DNA of 64,000 nucleotides from Amorphophallus konjac. Taxonomy: Eukaryota > Streptophyta > Magnoliopsida > Alismatales > Araceae. The stretch lies in NCBI GenBank assembly GCA_022559845.1, contig CM040120.1:307742740-307806739 (forward strand), read 5' to 3'. Every line of letters begins with the position of its first letter. The stretch's first letter is position 1. The translations under genes and the position numbers were made by a program. Below are positions 1-9,753 of this stretch, piece after piece. Below the pieces are notes generated by a model that searched no databases, was not told the origin of the DNA, and saw nothing but the letters and a program-made list of their open reading frames with translations.

Positions 1-830
1 TGTGAGGCATTCTGATGACTCAAATTATTCTCCCCCTTTGACTTCATCAAAAAGAAAATAGTTTGAGAAATTAAAGCATGTATAAAAATTCAGTCAATTT
101 CTCCCCCTTGCAAGAACATAATTCTCCCCCTTTGGCAAACAATCTCCCCCTTTGGTATAGTCAGGATGAACCATGGGAAGGGGTGAATGCAGATGCCGAT
201 ACCAGAATGCAAGATCTTCCCCTTTAAGAGTTTCTATGCAGCATGATGCATATGACATGGAAGCTCCCCCTCAATAAGTGGAATCTTATGAGATAGATGA
301 GAATGAGACCACAGGGGCAAACAAGGAGAAGTTCAGGTCAATGAACCAAGGACATGAGCAGAAGAGTTTCAATTAACAGATTTTTCAAGGATGCTCCAAA
401 CACAAGAAATTCAGCCAGATTTTCAAAGAGATATCAATCTCATAAATCTAAAACATAAGTTTTCAAAGTCTTCCATTATAAGGGCTTATGAATGAGCTTT
501 ATTGAACAGCATGGTTTAAACATGATGTATGTAGAGTTTATCAATAAAATTCTGTATTGATATCTAAAACCATGTTTTAATAAAAATGAACCAAGCCCTC
601 ATATTTATCTTGATTATCCTCCCTTTGTCTTACACAATCAAATTTATTGACTTCTTTCAGAATTACATGCACTAGTATTGAGATTAAGCAATTATGAAGT
701 CATATGATTTTATCTAGGGTTGTAGCAATTTGATTTTAGCATCAATATTCAGATATTTCAATTTGTTCAACAATTTTTCATGCTACAAATTTTACGAGCA
801 CTCTAGTTCAGTGCACACATTGTAACTAGA

Positions 831-859
831 GGATATACCTTGATTAGAGGCCAATATCC
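831..859 (-). other. Conserved hairpin M2 (element A copy)
   Basis: On the minus strand GGATAT (859-854) pairs with ATATCC (836-831) around a 17-base loop beginning TGGCCTCTAA. Element B has two counterparts (52480-52508 and 52584-52612) with the same loop start, TGGCGTCTGA or TAGCGTCTAA, the same 17-base loop length and different but still complementary stems. Position in all cases is the noncoding part between the last coding region and the 3' LTR. Confidence 0.5.
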
Positions 860-1829
860 CTAAGCCCTTAGTGTGACTAACTGTCATGCTTTATGTGAAC
901 AGAGGTAGCATTTACACATCATGACACATTCCAAATCATTTCTGGATGAGTGAGTTGTATTTCTCAGTGTGCATGCCATTGCTCTGCCTGATTTAACAAT
1001 CAATTTTTATTTTGCAGAGTTAACTAGGCACCTCATGACACAATCCTTTGGACATGGTTTCTTAGTGACCAAAGTCATTGCTCTGACAACTATTTACCTT
1101 TTAGACATTTCAGACAATTTCATTTGCTTCAAGTCAATAATAATTTCATGTACTTAACCAATTAAAGCCATGAATTTAATAATGCAGATTTCAGAAGATT
1201 TTACAAGATACAACATGAAATAGATGGTTAAGGTTTATTAAAACATGCTTCAGATATTTTTAAGAGATTTTAAAGTCAAACTCCATGAATACATTAAACT
1301 TAAACCACCTGAGTTATTTCAGATATTCATAAAAACGTATAATAGAAGATTTCTAGTTCAAAAGTTTTCAGATTTATGACCGAGATAGCCCATTGAAATC
1401 TTCATGAGTGACTGATAGAATTTTGAACCCAAATGATACCAATTGATAGGAGAAATACCAATTGTTAAGAGAGATTGTGAAGCTCAAAGTTTTCAGAATA
1501 TGATCAAGGTTTGTCAACAAAATCAATAAGAAAGGATATGCAATGAATTCTGACAAATGTATGTATTTGACAACCTATATGCAATGCATTGACTCCCCCT
1601 TACAATATGCATTTAAACTCTCTTTTTAGCATTTTCAATATAAGGAAATGCAATGCACTATATGTATGCAAGGACATGCAAAGACTCAACATTGAATGCT
1701 ATGCAAAGATATGCAACTAACTCCCCCTGAAAATATGCAATGTTTGCACTGAAAACTGAACATATGATTCTAAATGATATTGTGACTTGTGTACAATCAG
1801 ACTGTCCTATCAGCAAAGTGACCCATGGT

Positions 1830-1875
1830 ACTAGGCGGAGCACTTGGTCTAAAAGACCACCTCACACATAGTAAG
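1830..1875 (-). other. Conserved hairpin M1 (element A copy)
   Basis: Minus strand: CTATGTGTGAGG, then stem TGGTCT / AGACCA with a TTT loop (1859-1845), then GTGCTCCGCCTAGTA. Element C carries the same block twice (58611-58660, 59711-59760), with flanks CTACGCGTGAGG and CTATGCGTGAG and GTTCTCC(G/A)CC after the stem. The stem bases differ between copies while pairing is largely kept. Confidence 0.55.
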
Positions 1876-2226
1876 AACCTCCAGACAGATTTTCTTACCT
1901 TTTGGTAGCTTACCATTTATATACCATTGAGGTCAATCATGATAATTCAATATGCTATATGCAATTCAGATTTTCAATGAACTATGTAACAGACAGATTT
2001 CAACAACATTCATATGCAGTTCAGATTTAAACAGAAATTGCAAGTTTATTCTCATTTCAATATCTAAGCAGCCAATTCATATGAGCATTAAGAGACACGA
2101 ATGCTCATAGTGTTCAAAAGATGACAGATATGCAAGAACACATCAAACCACATATGCAATGAGTTTCAAAAATAGGAAATTACAGAGAATTTACTTGAAA
2201 AGTTCAGAAGGGGTTTTCATTCTTTA

Positions 2227-2268
2227 GTGCCTTGGATTAATACCCCTTTTTATTCCATTCCAAGGCAC
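2227..2268 (-). other. Post-gag hairpin (element A copy)
   Basis: Starting 16 bases after the gag stop codon on the minus strand, GTGCCTTGGA (2268-2259) pairs perfectly with TCCAAGGCAC (2236-2227), a 10-bp stem with a 22-base loop. Element C has the same structure at the same place (58137-58193, 9-bp stem ATGTGCCTT/AAGGCACAT) with an unrelated loop. The left arm lies in a TTTGCAGGTGTGCCT context that matches TTGCAGGTATGCCT at the gag-pol junction of element B (48434-48448). Confidence 0.55.
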
Positions 2269-2283
2269 ACCTGCAAAGCAAAG

Positions 2284-4704
2284 TTATTTTGCACAAACAG
2301 GTACCCAAGAGGTCTTGGGTCCTGAATTGACAATGACATTCGTAGCAGGTTTTTTAAACAATTTTCTAGCTGCTTGGTCATCGGATTTCATCAAGTAGCA
2401 ATTATTCATTGAATGACCAATTTGTCCACAGTAATGGCATGAATTAGCAGATTTCAAATTCTTCTTATGCACATTACTGTTGTCATGAAGTTTATTGGCA
2501 GAGAGAGAGTTCTGTTTACTATAATGATAGTAAGATGCATCAGGTTTCAGATTTGATCTATGCACATTCTTGTTAGCAGGAAATCCATGTGCATATGCAT
2601 GAAACTTTTTGTTAACAGAATTAAAATTCTGTTTACCAAAACCAGTCTTGCTTTGATATCCTGCCAGCCAACAGGTTGCAGCCATGTGACCTGACTTTCC
2701 ACAGTTATAACATGAAAGTTTTGTAAATTGTTTTACAGGGAATTTAGCATGTTTGAGATTCACATTTCTACCCTGAATATGCCAACAGTCCTTGACTGTA
2801 TGGCCATGCTTTCTACAGTGAGAGCAATTTAGAGAATTTCTTCTAAAAGAACCTGACCAGCATTCAGATGTCTTGTGACCAATTTTGTTGCAGTTAAAAC
2901 AGATGATGTGCTGGTTCATTGAAACTGATTTGTTTTTATTAAAAACATGTTGGTTTGCAGGGAATTTAACATGATATGAATAAAAGATTTTCTTACCACT
3001 AGCAAACCGGCAATGAGCAATTGAGTGTCCTAATTTGCCACAATTAGAACATGTGATACTCCTTTTCTGACCAGACACAGATTTTCTAGTATGCTTCTTG
3101 TCATCTTGTTTCATCACAAAGTAGTTACCCATAAAGTGTCCATGCTTACCACAATAATGACAGGAGCCATTTGATTTCTTTACAGCATGGCATTTATCTG
3201 ATGAGTTTTCAGCATGCAAACTGTTCCTTTGAATTTTTGTTGTTTTATGATTTTTATTTTGATTTCCTATTTTCTTAGCCTTGTACTGAGGTGAAGATGA
3301 GGTAGAAGGCTTTTCTCGTTCAGAAGATTTAACGAAAACAGTTTTCAGCTTGGATCCATCACCCTTTTTCGACTTTTCAATTTGTTTTTGGGTTCTCTGA
3401 ACAGTAGACTGAGAAACAGGTGACTTTTGAGAAGTGTGAGAAGTAGAGCTAGCAACAAAAGATGTATGAATTTTATTTTCAAAATTCTTTTTATTTACAG
3501 GATTATAACCTAACCCCTCCTTCTGAAAATTGACTTTTACTCCCAGCAGTTTGTTCAGATTATCCTGCCCACTAACAAATTTAGACAAGGAGTTTTTTAA
3601 ATTATGAATTTCATTTTCTTGAGAGGAAATGTGTAACTCATAACTGGCAATCTCTTGCTCACTGCAATTCATAGCTTCATTCAAAACTTTGTTAGCAGTT
3701 TTATATTTCTCAATTTCATTTTCCAGATTGCTCAGTTTATCAGAATCTTCAACGCAAACACTTTTACCTCTTTCTAAAGCTAGAAGTCTCTCAGACATAG
3801 TGGAGTTCAGCATTCTTAACTTCTCATTTTCTTCCTTAAGTTTGTCATTTTGAACCAATTCATTTATTAGAAGCTGATCTTCTGAATTGACTTCATACTT
3901 TCTTCCATTTTCAATTTCCTTCATATCTTTTTGCTGTTTTTCAAGATCTTTCTGTAATTCTATGTTTACAGACTTTATGGCATTAAGTTTTTCAATCAAC
4001 AATTTGTTCTCCTGTTTAAGTTTCTCTGATTTTTCTTCATCTTCTTTGGAGAGTTTTCTGAGAGAGTCATCTTCAGATTTTAGCTTGTTTAGTTCAGAGT
4101 AAGCACATTCAAGTTCCTTCTTCAGTTTTGCATTCTGATTTTTATACATATGATTATCAGACAGACATGCATCATGAAATTGCTTCGTACTTGAACAGTT
4201 TTCACATGGAGAGCTAGAACTATCTATCCCAGTACCCTTCTTCAACTTTTTATACTGTTTTCTTAAGCTCTCATGTGACTCTAACAATTCAGCATATGCA
4301 TTCTCCCAATCATCAAGAGAAAAATTCTCGAAGAGATTTACCTCATCATCATCATCTTCATTTTGGCTACTGCTTTGATTGCTTCTGTCAGCCATCATGC
4401 AGCTGTCCTCATTCCTCTTCTGAGTTCGCTTCAGCATGTCCAGAATATCTTTAGCAGAACTGCAATCAAAGAAACATGAATGAAAAGCTCTATCAGTAGC
4501 TGCCTTCATTAGATTTATTGCTATCTGATTTTCTTCATGCAGTGATTTGTGACTATCAATCCATTTGGACTTTTTCTTTGGTAGATCATGAGGACCATGT
4601 GAAATCACTTTCCACAGGTCTGGATTAACAGATTTAGCATAATTTTTCAGACTAGCAAACCATACACTAAAATTGGAACCGTTGAAAACTGGTGGTTCAC
4701 CCAT
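2284..4704 (-). CDS. gag: Gag polyprotein with coiled coil and six zinc knuckles, element A
   Basis: The open frame runs 825 codons from 4761, but the likely start is the ATG at 4704 (gtctccATGGGT, protein MGEPPVFNGSNF), giving about 806 residues; it matches the start of gag in element C. The N-terminal third holds the Ty1/copia gag-like domain (motifs LWK.ISHGPH.LP, SAKDIL). A long charged coiled coil follows, then LNKLLGVKVNF..EGLGYNP, shared with elements B and C. Near residues 530-790 of the long frame are six CX2CX4HX4C zinc knuckles; the first has Tyr for the last Cys, the other five are intact. One or two is usual. The frame is undamaged, so this capsid gene is probably young or was recently under selection. 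It ends in a KTSWVP motif that in Sireviruses normally precedes protease; here a stop follows. Confidence 0.85.
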   Translation of the reverse strand: MGEPPVFNGSNFSVWFASLKNYAKSVNPDLWKVISHGPHDLPKKKSKWIDSHKSLHEENQIAINLMKAATDRAFHSCFFDCSSAKDILDMLKRTQKRNEDSCMMADRSNQSSSQNEDDDDEVNLFENFSLDDWENAYAELLESHESLRKQYKKLKKGTGIDSSSSPCENCSSTKQFHDACLSDNHMYKNQNAKLKKELECAYSELNKLKSEDDSLRKLSKEDEEKSEKLKQENKLLIEKLNAIKSVNIELQKDLEKQQKDMKEIENGRKYEVNSEDQLLINELVQNDKLKEENEKLRMLNSTMSERLLALERGKSVCVEDSDKLSNLENEIEKYKTANKVLNEAMNCSEQEIASYELHISSQENEIHNLKNSLSKFVSGQDNLNKLLGVKVNFQKEGLGYNPVNKKNFENKIHTSFVASSTSHTSQKSPVSQSTVQRTQKQIEKSKKGDGSKLKTVFVKSSEREKPSTSSSPQYKAKKIGNQNKNHKTTKIQRNSLHAENSSDKCHAVKKSNGSCHYCGKHGHFMGNYFVMKQDDKKHTRKSVSGQKRSITCSNCGKLGHSIAHCRFASGKKIFYSYHVKFPANQHVFNKNKSVSMNQHIICFNCNKIGHKTSECWSGSFRRNSLNCSHCRKHGHTVKDCWHIQGRNVNLKHAKFPVKQFTKLSCYNCGKSGHMAATCWLAGYQSKTGFGKQNFNSVNKKFHAYAHGFPANKNVHRSNLKPDASYYHYSKQNSLSANKLHDNSNVHKKNLKSANSCHYCGQIGHSMNNCYLMKSDDQAARKLFKKPATNVIVNSGPKTSWVPVCAK

Positions 4705-4813
4705 GGAGACAAACAGATATAATGCGACAGGAATATTGATGCACCAAAAGCAAATTAGCACCTAAGACTGTAAGATCGGATCTGCAGGTCGATGGACCTT
4801 GTATGCAGACACC

Positions 4814-4825
4814 GCTCTGATACCA
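4814..4825 (-). other. Primer-binding site, element A (tRNA-iMet)
   Basis: The minus strand reads TGGTATCAGAGC, complementary to the 3' end of plant initiator tRNA-Met, two bases inside the LTR end. Confidence 0.9.
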
Positions 4826-5028
4826 ATTGTTAGGGTGCTAGACCCGGATACAGAGGGGGGTGAATGTATCCTTCTACGAATAATGCCCAAATAAAAACTT
4901 AGATGCTAGACGCAATCACAGAATAAAACTAATTCAATTAAACTTATGAGCAAGCACATGGAGCGCGCCTATCCAAGCATCTAGCGAAAGCAAACACACA
5001 AAGCAAACCACTGCTCAATAGATTTTTA

Positions 5029-5082
5029 GGTGGTTCGGTCCTCCAGACCTACATCCACCCCTCACTCCCAACCAGAGTGAGG
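5029..5082 (-). other. Two-hairpin block near LTR end, element A
   Basis: Minus strand: CCTCACTC (5082-5075) pairs with GAGTGAGG (5067-5060), 8 bp. It is followed by GGTGG (5059-5055) pairing with CCACC (5033-5029), enclosing a second stem GGTC/GACC (5049-5046 with 5040-5037). The same block is found in element B (45675-45729) and element C (56081-56138) with different stem bases and kept pairing. Confidence 0.7.
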
Positions 5083-5107
5083 CTTTACTAGCAAACGTTA
5101 GAACCAA

Positions 5108-5370
5108 GCAGACTCAGTCTGCGAACAAGGTGCTACCACACAGCTTGACCAGGGGAACAGCCTCCCCTCTTCCTCCCAACCGGAGGGACACCCCAAGTGA
5201 CTCCCAACCACTTGGAAACCAGAGACCGAAGTCTCTCTTCCTCCAGACCAGGAGGGAACCCGCTAGTGACTCCCAGTCACCAGCAACCAGAGGTCGCAGA
5301 CCTCTCTTCCTCCAACCGGAGGGACCCCTGGACTTGCAAGCCACAAGCCCAGAACCGGAGACAAGTCTCC
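5108..5370 (-). repeat. Hairpin array in R/U5 of element A LTR
   Basis: At least nine short inverted repeats follow each other: GCAGAC/GTCTGC (5108-5122), AGGGGA/TCCCCT (5151-5168), CCTCC/GGAGG (5172-5186), CCAAGTG/CACTTGG (5193-5215), AGAGAC/GTCTCT with CGAA loop (5221-5236), CCTCC/GGAGG (5240-5255), GTGACT/AGTCAC (5266-5280), AGAGGTC/GACCTCT (5289-5305) and GGAGAC/GTCTCC (5357-5370). The stems differ from each other, so this is not a simple tandem repeat. Confidence 0.75.
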
Positions 5371-5813
5371 CTTCTCCTGAATCCATAGGAGGAACCCGAT
5401 CCCCAGCAGGGCAATCGGAAGAACAAGGCTAACCAAAGAAACAAAAGAAAAAATAAAGAAACATAAAAAACATAGCAACAAAAGCTGGAAATGAAACACA
5501 AGAGATGTAGCTCTCAATGAGCATAGTCGTTCTGGATTTGATCCACGAACAGAGTGAACTGATCTGCAATAGACTCTCTCCTCCTCTTCTTTTCTTCCTC
5601 TTCTTTCTGCTGCTCTTTCTTCTCTCTTTCTTCTCACTTCTCACGAGCACTATCTCTCTCTTTTCCTTCTTCTGCTCTCACTCTCACTCTCTTCTCTGCT
5701 CTCTTCTTTTCTTTCTTTTCTTCACTGGATCGAAGACCTCTCTGCACTCTACTTTTTCTTCACAGCTTCTACTCTCTCAACTTCGATCTGCCTTCATCTG
5801 TGGAAGAAGGCTC

Positions 5814-5823
5814 GTATATATAG
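5814..5823 (-). promoter_or_regulatory. TATA box of element A LTR
   Basis: The minus strand reads CTATATATAC. It lies downstream of the motif array and upstream of the purine-rich leader, as expected for the LTR promoter. Elements B and C have a TATA box in the matching position. Confidence 0.6.
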
Positions 5824-6049
5824 CAGCATCAGCAGCAGCCAGGGCGCGTGAGGTTTCCACATTTCCCGCCCTAAGAATTCGGACCACGTGGCAGCATCCA
5901 GCAGGCTGTCAGTACTCGTGTCCTCATCTGGGCACCTCGTCCTTCCTTGGATCACGTGCCTTCATTAGGCTTCACGAAGATTCCCTGTTAAGACAAAGAA
6001 CAAATTTATCAGTTAAGTCCAAACCCTGTATAGTCTCTGAAGAATACAA

Positions 6050-7845
6050 CACATGTATAGACTTCAGTTTAAAGCCAACGAACAGACATTACTGTATGGA
6101 CTTTACAAGACAAACAGCAATGTATACACTTTGCCCCAATGTGTAGACTTCATAATACAAGCGTCAATGTGTAGACTTAACGATGCAAGCGATGTATAGA
6201 CTTTGCCAGGGCATGCACAATGCAATGCGTTGACGCTACACTACATGCCAATGCACTGCGTTGACGTAATACAATGTGACTTTGAAAGCTGTGAACAACA
6301 AGGTATGCTGTACAGACTTCAATCAATATGCATCAGACGACTCTGTATGGACTTGAAGACCCTTAGCCAATGTATAGAGTTCAAGTGGAGACCAATGTGT
6401 AGACTTCACGTGAAAGCCCAATGTGCAGACTTGAGCTATGCAAGCTACAGTGTCGATGTATGGACTTTGTGAATGTTCAGACTTGAATGCTCGACCAGTG
6501 TACAGACTTGCAGAGCCGAACCCAATGTATAGACTTGAGGAATTGAAGCCAATGTACAGACTTGTCGAATGGCTCAGCAATGTATAGACTTGGCGAACCA
6601 CGGTCCATTGTATAGACTTGAAGCCTTAAGACGCAGCATGAGACGCTGGCTGAGACGGACGCTGTACATACTTGCTAAATGAAATGCTTCGTGAGACACA
6701 ACAAGAGACAGTCAACGAGATGCTGACTCTGTACAGACTTAAGCTAAAGCAAGACAGTCGATGTATAGACTTGATGCAGAAGCCTTCAAGTGATGTGTTG
6801 ACTTTGACCAGATGAGACGCTGCAAGAGACGGACCAATGAATAGACTTGACAGTGATCTCTGCAGCGAATGTATAGACTTTGCAAACTGAGACGCAAAGT
6901 GAGACGATGAAAGACACTGTGGATGTTCAGACTTTGGCAAGTGTGAGCGAGACAATGCAGACGCTGTACATACTTTGAAGTTACACTGTTGATGTATAGA
7001 CTTGAATGAGCATGGAGTGTATAGACTTGAAGGTCAGAAGGCGATGTACAGACTTGGATGAACGTTGCATGAATAAGCCTAACCAATGTATAGACTTTGA
7101 TGCACAAACAGACAATGTATGGACTTATGTTCGATCAGCAATGTATAGACTTCACAGAGATGTGAGCAGGAGAGTGTATAGATTTGGTGCCTTAAAGGCA
7201 ATGTACAGACTTTGAATGCACTAAGACGCTGAACAAGACGGACCGGCTGTATAGACTTCGACTTTAATGCATGGGCTTTGAATGCTTGAGAGACGATGCA
7301 GTGTACAGACTTCATGAAATGCAAACGGCTGTACATACTTGAATGAGACGCTGCATGAGACGATGCAGCTACAGTGATGTACAGACTTTAGGTGAAGACC
7401 AATGTATGGACTTCGAATATGAAGACGCTAAGAAAGATGATCTAGCGTATAGACTTTGAAGAAATGAGGCGATGTGCATACTTGCTGAGTTGACGCTGCA
7501 GCCCAATGAGTTGACGCTGTATAGACTTTGTCTTCCAGCGTATAGACTTGATGAATGCATGAAGACATTGAATAAGACCCAGCAATGTGTAGACTCTACA
7601 GTGAATGCATGACCCAATGTATACACTTGATGCAATGCATGCCGATGTACATACTTCAGTTGAAGTCAACCGAAGAGTGTATGTACTTTATGAATCCATA
7701 TCTCAAGACCAGTGTACAAACTTGATCGAATGTCTAGACTTTGCATGAACAGTCGATGTGAAGACTTCACATGAAGATAGTTTGTACGTGTGTGCTGGCA
7801 GTGTATAGACTTGGAGAGCGACCAAATAGGATGTGTAGACTTGCA
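6050..7845 (-). repeat. U3 array of about 50 copies of AAGTCTATACA, element A
   Basis: On the minus strand the consensus is AAGTCTATACAT, seen on the plus strand as ATGTATAGACTT with variants TGTACAGACTT, TGTGTAGACTT and TGTATGGACTT. I count about 50 recognisable copies at irregular spacing of roughly 20-60 bases. Between copies are minor repeats such as GAGACG, ATGCAATGC and TTGACGCTG. The array lies in U3 directly upstream of the TATA box, so it could be an enhancer or a protein-binding array. Its frames give low-complexity peptides rich in VYTL and SLYIG; these are by-products of the repeat. Confidence 0.85.
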
Positions 7846-8236
7846 CAAACAGACAGCATAACTGAACATGCTTTATGCAGCAGATAAAATGACTAACATA
7901 AAACATGCAATGCTTTAAATATGTTAAACTAACTGAACAGCAATACAATGCTTTGTTAATCAGACTGAACATCAGAATATGCAATGCTTGACTGAACATT
8001 TGAAAAAGATTGCATTATGAACAGAAAATAACTGAATAACAGCATGATGACTCACACAGCAAGATGACTCATAGTGATTAACTCACATCTAAAACCAATC
8101 ATCAAAACCATCATCAAAACCACAGTGGCACAACACAAACCCCACTCTACCAATCCCAATCCAAGTTTCCCTTTACCCTCCACCCTGGGAGCACCACACA
8201 CCAACCCTCATCACCCCAAAAGACCCCCTCACCTCC

Positions 8237-8908
8237 TTGGTAGAAGAACTCATACCCGATCCAATAGTTGTGAGCAATCCAAACCCACCCCCCACCTTGG
8301 AGGAAACCCAAGTCCAAGTTGAAGAAGAAACCTCACACGATGGTCTTTACCTTACACCACCCTCTCTCGTTGGGGCGAAGCTCATCTTCGGAGAACCCAT
8401 TGTTAGTTGGCTAAAGGAGAGCCCAATTAGAGAGATCCCGGCCCATGTTTTCCCTCCCATAGAACAAGACCTTTCCTTAGTGCCCTTCTTCTCCTATCAC
8501 ACCACAATCCAAGCATCCTATCAAGTGGAGACCTTAGAGGACCTTCTCAAGGGCATAGCATGGCAATTAGAGATGACTAGCATGTTGACCCCTATGGTCA
8601 AACAACCTAGGAGCCTTAGCCTCCTACACCTACGCATAGGGTCTATCACCTCGGTTTGCACCATTGGTTGCTACACTAGCGACCTCCTTCTATTCCTCCC
8701 TACACTCGATGAGCCCAACCTTCTCCTCGATTTAGAGTTTCTTATCTTGGGTAGAAAGCCAATCCCTCCACTCATGGCCGACCCACTTGCCAAGAACATT
8801 GGCCCAACTATCATGGAGAAGGATGACTTAGCACCTTTTGAGGATCTTGAGGACATGGAGTTCCTCCCCCTAGGTGACCCAATCTATGATCCATATGATC
8901 CATTCTAA
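8237..8908 (+). pseudogene. Fragment of an unrecognised protein, GCPGPP family, part 1
   Basis: I do not recognise this family. The 223-residue frame contains a SWLK motif, LGSITSVCTIG, LLFLP and a closing DPYDPF. The ORF at 38979-39800 on the minus strand (element G) has the same motifs in the same order, so the two are homologous. The frame stops at 8908 and the protein seems to continue at 8978 in the adjoining ORF. There is no visible gag or pol here; by analogy with G it is probably the remains of a gypsy-type non-autonomous element cut by element A on the left and D on the right. Confidence 0.5.
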
Positions 8909-8977
8909 TGGGAGTCAAGAGACTCGTGTGACCCAAACACTTTATCCACCACCCACATTTCCCTACACCAACTCACC

Positions 8978-9727
8978 ATGTTTGACCCAATCCACTCCAT
9001 CTTAGACCCGGGTTACACCTTGGGAGCCATGACCTTGGGCCACATATCCCTAGGTAATAAGGTTGTGCTCCACCCCATGATGACCACCTTCTTAGATCCA
9101 TTCGACCCTTTCCAATGGGAGTTCAAATGTTGTCCCACACCTATACACATGGAAGTCACCCATAGGAAAAACATGCATGTGTCTAGGCCTACCACACCAC
9201 TTGGTATGAACACTATGTTGGGTCCATTCATTCATATCACCCACATGTCAAGTAGAAAGTATGAGTGGTCCAAATTCGGATGTAATGGTCCACCTTCACT
9301 CATCATGAGTCTTAAGCATGATAGGAGCATTCTTGGATGTCCGGGTCCCCCGGCATTTGTCACCCCCATAGATGATCGGATCACCTACGGATGCCCCGGC
9401 CCTCCAACCTTTGTTAGAAAGTCCATACTTGATAGGGCCACTTTTGGTTGCCCCGGCCCACCAAGGTTCATCAAGGTCCATATGGCATCATGGCATGATA
9501 GGTCCATCTATGGTTGTCCAAGTCCACCCATCACCCCTAGAATGTCAACATTCACAAAATTGCATGAAAACCTTCGCAAGCACATTAGCAAGGAAAATGA
9601 GATCTATAAAAGGCAGGCTGACTCCCTTCGGCGTCACCAAGAATCCCATGTGGGTGACTTTGTGATGGTGAGTGGAGAGGGAGATTTCTGTAGCCCACCC
9701 AAAGAGCAGCCCAACAAGACTCAATAG
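8978..9727 (+). pseudogene. Fragment of an unrecognised protein, GCPGPP repeat region, part 2
   Basis: The 249-residue frame begins with DPFDPF-type sequence and then holds five repeats of about 21-30 residues, each centred on (F/L/Y)GC(P/N)(G/S)PP, for example ILGCPGPP, YGCPGPP and FGCPGPP. It ends with a charged stretch. A shorter version of the same repeat closes the homologous frame in element G (38979 side). Function is unknown; the Cys-Pro-Gly-Pro-Pro repeat could bind metal or form an extended linker, but that is inference. The frame ends just before the LTR of element D. Confidence 0.5.
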
Positions 9728-9753
9728 GGTCCAACGAGGCAAGCTCACCCAAG

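Larger units (their letters stand above)
1..2226 (-). other. 3' noncoding region of element A with multiple polypurine tracts
   Basis: No convincing coding sequence is present. On the minus strand there are repeated AAAGGGGGAGA-type polypurine tracts near positions 30, 105, 130, 150, 265, 1590 and 1720. Multiple polypurine tracts are a described Sirevirus feature and the leftmost ones probably prime plus-strand synthesis next to the 3' LTR outside the window. Two conserved hairpins (831-859 and 1845-1859) also lie here and have relatives in element C or B. The small ORFs in this stretch have no similarity to anything I recognise and look random. Confidence 0.65.
1..8135 (-). mobile_element. 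Element A: Sirevirus-like Ty1/copia retrotransposon, gag-only, 5' LTR complete
   Basis: Read on the minus strand the order is 5' LTR (8135-4828), PBS (4825-4814), gag (4704-2284), then about 2.3 kb of noncoding sequence with several polypurine tracts running to the window edge. No protease, integrase or reverse transcriptase is present between gag and the polypurine tracts, so this is a gag-only, non-autonomous element. A large coiled-coil gag, several polypurine tracts and long LTRs are Sirevirus traits from established knowledge. The 3' LTR must lie left of the window. The right LTR edge is inferred from a TG...CA end and may be off by a few bases. Confidence 0.8.
4828..8135 (-). repeat. 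5' LTR of element A (about 3.3 kb)
   Basis: On the plus strand it starts TGTTAGGGTG (4828) right beside the PBS and ends near GGCACAACA (8135), giving TG...CA termini. In minus-strand order it contains the U3 motif array (7845-6050), TATA box (5823-5814), a purine-rich leader (plus strand CT-rich, about 5800-5570), a hairpin array (5400-5108), the two-hairpin block (5082-5029) and the box ATTCACCCCCC near 4866. The outer end is inferred from the base change to the GCPGPP fragment and has no second LTR copy here for confirmation. Confidence 0.7.

Noticed and set aside
1..2283. Hidden pol of element A on the minus strand
   Set aside because: No frame shows copia integrase or reverse-transcriptase motifs, and the conserved 3' hairpins already begin 16 bases after gag.
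3887..4102. Plus-strand ORF inside gag of element A
   Set aside because: It is the shadow of the coiled-coil gag frame on the opposite strand.
6050..7845. CRISPR-like look of short repeats with spacers
   Set aside because: Repeats are only 11 bases, degenerate and irregularly spaced, and the array sits in a plant LTR; no cas genes.
6323..7999. Several minus- and plus-strand ORFs rich in VYTL, SLYIG and KSIH
   Set aside because: They are translations of the AAGTCTATACA array in different frames, not proteins.
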